A stretch of DNA of 57,714 nt from Methylophaga sp. (GTDB lineage Bacteria; Pseudomonadota; Gammaproteobacteria; Nitrosococcales; Methylophagaceae). The position numbers and the translations under genes are program-made. Location: positions 1-57,714 of the forward strand of contig NZ_JAUSCC010000039.1 in assembly GCF_030651745.1 (NCBI RefSeq), read 5' to 3'. Of the stretch, positions 52,982 to 57,714 are shown piece by piece; position 1 is the first letter of the stretch; every line of letters begins with the position of its first letter. The notes beneath the pieces were generated by a model. It did no database searches, was not told the DNA's origin, and saw nothing but the letters and a program-made list of their open reading frames with translations.

Positions 52982-53212
52982 GTTGGGTGGAATGCCATGA
53001 AACCCAACAATTCAAGATTTTATACTTTAAAGGTTTCGCCCTATTGGGCGAGTTCATTTTCTTTGGGCAAACAAAGAAAATGAACTCGGGCTTTAGTCCG
53101 AAATTGCTAACTTGGAAGTCACAATACAAGTTATTGGGCGATCCGGATGTAACCCATGTAGGTGAATTAAGATAGTGAATTTAACGTTGGGTTTTATCCC
53201 TCAACCCATCTT
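52982..53212. repeat. Dispersed repeat copy C interrupted by another element
   Basis: The left half (GGTTGGGTGGAAT, AAACCCAACA, 52981-53010) and the right half (CGTTGGGTTTTAT, TCAACCC, 53185-53207) of the same repeat are separated by about 170 bases. Inside is a perfect 17-base-pair inverted repeat (53049-53065 and 53072-53088, arms CGAGTTCATTTTCTTTG). A short open frame across it (52987-53175) is not credible. This is all I see in the 52823-53279 gap. Confidence 0.65.
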
Positions 53213-53279
53213 GACGTGTTTGAATAAAGCTAGTTGAAATCTTTTAATCAACGGAGTATCTACCTTACTTCCTAAAAAT

Positions 53280-54224
53280 TTAACACTCTCTAATATCAGC
53301 TACTAACGCGGGTTCTTCTATTGCTAGTTTGATGAGTTCTCGAACAACCTCATCAAGGAACGAGTTAACATTCTGTAATTCTCTAAGGCATTTAAGCTCA
53401 CCAGAAAAGTCATAAACTTGACCATGGGCAATATTACTTCTTAATTGGTAGAGTTTTTTCCACAAGTTTGCCTCCGCTATTCCACCAAAAATTTCATCCT
53501 GCATAGGCTTTATTTCAAAACGCTTTGATAATAGTTTAATTTTATTTTTAATTTGATGAGTTATTGAATCAAGCGTTTCTGTAAGTCTAGGTTTGTGTGT
53601 AATTAATGACTCAATAATTGAAAAATAAGAGAGTGTTAAAAGTGCAGACTCATCATCCAATTTCGATGAAGACTCATATAAATCTATGGCATCTTGAACA
53701 TGGGCTAATTCATTTTTTTCAAAGTGGCTGTAATAACGTTTTAATTTATTTAGTTCGTCTTTGCTCAGTATTGCTATATCTTTTCTTGATTCTCTGACAT
53801 ATAAGTCAACAGATGCGCCTGGTCCAAAGATAAACCCTGAATCATCTAATTGTCGATGATTATTAAAAATAAGTGTGTTACTAAAATGTATCTTAGGTTT
53901 TAAAAGCTTTGCAATTGGGTTTAAATCCTCTGCCTTTCCATTGAAACCTTCAAATGTAATAACCCAACATCGAGTCCTATTCGTCTCAACGTAACGAATG
54001 CCTCTTCGGCCATCGCCGTCATCATATTTTTCTGGAACTGTGTTAAATGGAACTACAAATTTAGCTAAAAGGCCGTATGTTTTTTGATAATGCTGATTTA
54101 ATTTTTCGATCTCTGCCTCTGAGGCAACTCTTAAAATAAGATCATCAGAAATATTGAATGGTAAAATATCTTCAGGAATATCAATATTACTAGCAATAAA
54201 TTTAATTCCTCCTCTGGGCTCCAT
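53280..54224 (-). CDS. AT-rich hypothetical protein with HEPN-like C-terminal domain
   Basis: A 314-residue protein. Residues about 1-170 are of unknown type with a Trp/Phe-rich WVITFEGFNG. Residues about 195-300 look like an ApeA-type HEPN domain (LTLSYFSIIESLITHK...) with the RNase motif R-x4-H at R262-H267 (RSNIAH). Base composition differs from its neighbours (14 G+C in 60 bases at 53521-53580 against 28 of 60 in glmU), which suggests acquisition by transfer. The ATG directly abuts the glmU stop (TGAATG), so it may be translated from the glmU transcript. It could be a defence gene; this is inference. Confidence 0.65.
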   Translation of the reverse strand: MEPRGGIKFIASNIDIPEDILPFNISDDLILRVASEAEIEKLNQHYQKTYGLLAKFVVPFNTVPEKYDDGDGRRGIRYVETNRTRCWVITFEGFNGKAEDLNPIAKLLKPKIHFSNTLIFNNHRQLDDSGFIFGPGASVDLYVRESRKDIAILSKDELNKLKRYYSHFEKNELAHVQDAIDLYESSSKLDDESALLTLSYFSIIESLITHKPRLTETLDSITHQIKNKIKLLSKRFEIKPMQDEIFGGIAEANLWKKLYQLRSNIAHGQVYDFSGELKCLRELQNVNSFLDEVVRELIKLAIEEPALVADIREC

Positions 54225-55604
54225 TCACTTCTCCATTTTCAAATTACTCTTAACCGGCCTAACCCACCCCTTAACCGTCTTCTGCTCCGACTTAGTCAAC
54301 GTCAACGCATCCCCAGGAACGGTCTTCCGAATCGTGGATCCAGCCCCAATCGTCGCTCCATCCTCAACCGTAACCGGCGCAACCAACTGCGTATCAGAAC
54401 CAACAAACACCCGATCCCCAATCACCGTACGATGTTTATTCGCCCCATCATAGTTGCAGGTAATCGTGCCTGCCCCGATATTTACATCCGCCCCCATATC
54501 GGTATCGCCGATATAACTGAGGTGATTGATCTTGGAACCCAACCCGATATTGGCATTTTTGATTTCAACGAAGTTACCAACTTTTGCTTTGGCAGCAAGC
54601 TTGGTGCCCGGACGTAAACGTGCATAAGGGCCGACTGAACAGTCAGTACCCACTTCGGCATTTTCGATAATACTATTGGGCAGGATTTCAGCGCCTTGAT
54701 GAATAACGCTGTTGATAATGATGCAGTTGGCACCGATGCTGACATTGTCGGCTATGGTGTTATTGCCTTCGAAGATGACGTTGATATCGATGGTGATATC
54801 CTGCCCTGCTTTGATATCACCACGTATATCGATGCGTGCCGGATCACGGAAAGTGACACCTGACATCATCAAGTCGGTTGCTTTGAGTTGCTGATAGTAA
54901 CTTTCTACCTCAGCCAGCTGCACACGGTTATTGATGCCAGCTACTTCCATTTCATCTTCACAAGTGACTGAGTTGATTTCGATGCCTTGGTTAACTGCTT
55001 TGGCAATCAGGTCGGTCAGATAGTATTCGCCCTGGGCATTATTGTTATCGAGCTGTGACAAAGCTTCGGTCAACCATTTAGCTGGAATACACATAATGCC
55101 GGTGTTGATTTCGTTGATCAGCTTGGTTTCTTCGTCAGCATCTTTTTCTTCGGTGATGCACAGCATATTGTCATCATAATCACGAACAATACGGCCGTAG
55201 CCAGTGGGATCGTCCAATATGGCTGTGAGCACTTTGAGGCTTTTTTTATCGCCTGATTCAATCAAGTCCTGCAGTGTTTCGACGCTGATTAACGGTACAT
55301 CTCCATACAACACCAAGACCTGTTCACTGTTTTCAAAACTGGCTTTTGCTTGTTCAACAGCGTGGCCGGTGCCCTTCTGTTCATGTTGCATCACGATATC
55401 GATTTGCTGCTTTTGCAGGTATGGCACGACTTCGTCAGCGCCATTACCACAGACTACGGCTAACTGGCTTGGAGAAAGCTGTTTAGCAGTATCAATAACG
55501 TGTTGCAGCATGGGTTTACCAGCCAATGTGTGCATCACTTTTGGCTTAGCAGATTTCATGCGGGTGCCTTTACCGGCAGCGAGAATAATAATAGCCAGAG
55601 ACAT
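54225..55604 (-). CDS. glmU: Bifunctional GlcNAc-1-P uridyltransferase / GlcN-1-P acetyltransferase
   Basis: A 459-residue enzyme that makes UDP-GlcNAc for peptidoglycan and LPS. The N-terminal pyrophosphorylase has LAAGKGTRMKSAKPKVMHTLAGKPM and YGDVPLI; the C-terminal half is a left-handed beta-helix of hexapeptide repeats (IENAEVGTDCSVGPYARLRPG) ending in the acetyltransferase site (NYDGANKHRTVIG). ATG 55604 begins MSLAIIILAAGKG with AAGGAA upstream; the longer open frame is rejected. The order atpC-glmU is usual in gammaproteobacteria. Confidence 0.97.
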   Translation of the reverse strand: MSLAIIILAAGKGTRMKSAKPKVMHTLAGKPMLQHVIDTAKQLSPSQLAVVCGNGADEVVPYLQKQQIDIVMQHEQKGTGHAVEQAKASFENSEQVLVLYGDVPLISVETLQDLIESGDKKSLKVLTAILDDPTGYGRIVRDYDDNMLCITEEKDADEETKLINEINTGIMCIPAKWLTEALSQLDNNNAQGEYYLTDLIAKAVNQGIEINSVTCEDEMEVAGINNRVQLAEVESYYQQLKATDLMMSGVTFRDPARIDIRGDIKAGQDITIDINVIFEGNNTIADNVSIGANCIIINSVIHQGAEILPNSIIENAEVGTDCSVGPYARLRPGTKLAAKAKVGNFVEIKNANIGLGSKINHLSYIGDTDMGADVNIGAGTITCNYDGANKHRTVIGDRVFVGSDTQLVAPVTVEDGATIGAGSTIRKTVPGDALTLTKSEQKTVKGWVRPVKSNLKMEK

Positions 55605-55651
55605 AATAGATTCCTTGTAACAGCTTTGTAGTTTAGCAAAGACCTGCAAAC

Positions 55652-55680
55652 AAAAAAGGCCGTCCGAAGACAGCCTTTTC
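55652..55680 (-). terminator. Terminator of the atp operon
   Basis: AAAAGGC-type and GCCTTTT arms with a GTC/GAC inner stem and CGAA loop (one C-A mismatch), between atpC and glmU. Confidence 0.75.
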
Positions 55681-55699
55681 TGGGTCATCACTTTCGTGA

Positions 55700-56122
55700 T
55701 TAATGCTTACGTGTTTTACGTGCTCTTTCAATGGCTCGTAATTGCGCCATTGCTTCAGCGAGTTGCGCCTGCGCTTCAGCATATTCCATTTTTGTGGATT
55801 TATCTGCTAACGCTTTTTCGGCACTTGCTTTAGCTTCTAAAGCAGCAGCCTCGTCTACATCGGCAGCGCGTAATGCGGTATCCGCCAAAATAGTAACGAT
55901 GTGTGGCTGAACTTCTAAAATGCCACCGGAAATATAAAACTGCTCTTCCTTACCATCTTTTAGCAAACGCACTTCACCCGCTTTCAAACGCGTCAGTAAC
56001 GGAGCATGACGTGGATATATACCCACTTCACCCTCTTGCGCCGAGGCGATTACGACTTCGGCTGTTCCTGAATAAATGGATTCTTCAGCACTTACGATGT
56101 CAACATGAATTGTCATAGCCAT
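55700..56122 (-). CDS. atpC: ATP synthase epsilon subunit
   Basis: A 140-residue F1 subunit that couples rotation and can inhibit ATP hydrolysis. The N-terminal beta domain ([45 protein letters not shown]) and the C-terminal helical hairpin ([39 protein letters not shown]) are both present. GGGAGGTAG precedes the ATG. It is 18 bases after atpD. Confidence 0.97.
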   Translation of the reverse strand: MAMTIHVDIVSAEESIYSGTAEVVIASAQEGEVGIYPRHAPLLTRLKAGEVRLLKDGKEEQFYISGGILEVQPHIVTILADTALRAADVDEAAALEAKASAEKALADKSTKMEYAEAQAQLAEAMAQLRAIERARKTRKH

Positions 56123-56140
56123 CAGCTACCTCCCTAGAGA

Positions 56141-57714
<1,574 letters not shown>

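Noticed and set aside
52987..53175. 62-codon frame in the 52823-53279 gap
   Set aside because: It reads through the nested repeat elements, including the perfect 17-base-pair stem, and lacks a ribosome site.

Overview
The window is about 58 kb of a gammaproteobacterial chromosome. The order glmU, atpC, atpD and the end of atpG, the clade II catalase, PiuC, and the many FecI/FecR/TonB-receptor modules all fit that class. A marine methylotroph of the Methylophaga type is my best guess, mainly from protein flavour and the formamidase-family genes. No methanol dehydrogenase or other diagnostic methylotrophy gene lies in the window, so the genus is an inference.

Layout. (1) 1-5.6 kb: argH, a DUF5924/DUF2914 membrane protein, and an opposing four-gene operon of PepSY-type inner-membrane proteins that looks like a siderophore-iron reduction operon. 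(2) 5.8-9.8 kb: a Tat-exported acetamidase/formamidase followed by a second copy of the same enzyme domain fused to an AraC-type regulator. This is the most unusual gene pair here. (3) 10-13.7 kb: large-subunit catalase, an AsmA-like DUF748 protein and a small Rho_N/SAP-like protein. (4) 13.9-34.4 kb: an iron island with four successive sigma (FecI) / anti-sigma (FecR) / STN-type TonB-dependent receptor cassettes on the minus strand, together with piuC, an unknown iron-linked periplasmic protein, a PepSY reductase-like protein and a higBA toxin-antitoxin pair. A 56-bp promoter segment occurs as two almost identical direct copies that flank higBA plus cassette 3.

(5) 34.5-38.9 kb: a TerB-like protein and a divergent RimK-like amidoligase / M14-like peptidase / GNAT-C39 peptidase group, probably a peptide-making or peptide-processing pathway of unknown product. 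(6) 38.9-43.5 kb: a stand-alone TonB receptor, cbpA and a DegQ-type protease. (7) 43.5-53 kb: small regulatory pairs (TetR/DUF1348, OhrR-like MarR/cupin) with clear operators, a phosphate-related trio, a His-rich secreted protein, a sixth TonB receptor, a bacterioferritin lacking the haem-binding Met52, and dispersed palindromic repeats. (8) 53.3-57.7 kb: an AT-rich HEPN-like gene fused head-to-tail to glmU, then atpC, atpD and partial atpG.

How it fits together: six TonB receptors, two PepSY proteins, PiuC, bacterioferritin and several Fur-like sites point to a cell that takes up many ferric complexes but shows no siderophore synthesis genes here. The enzymes are mostly housekeeping. The accessory interest lies in the AraC-amidase fusion, the amidoligase group, the promoter-repeat-bounded cassette 3 and the HEPN gene.
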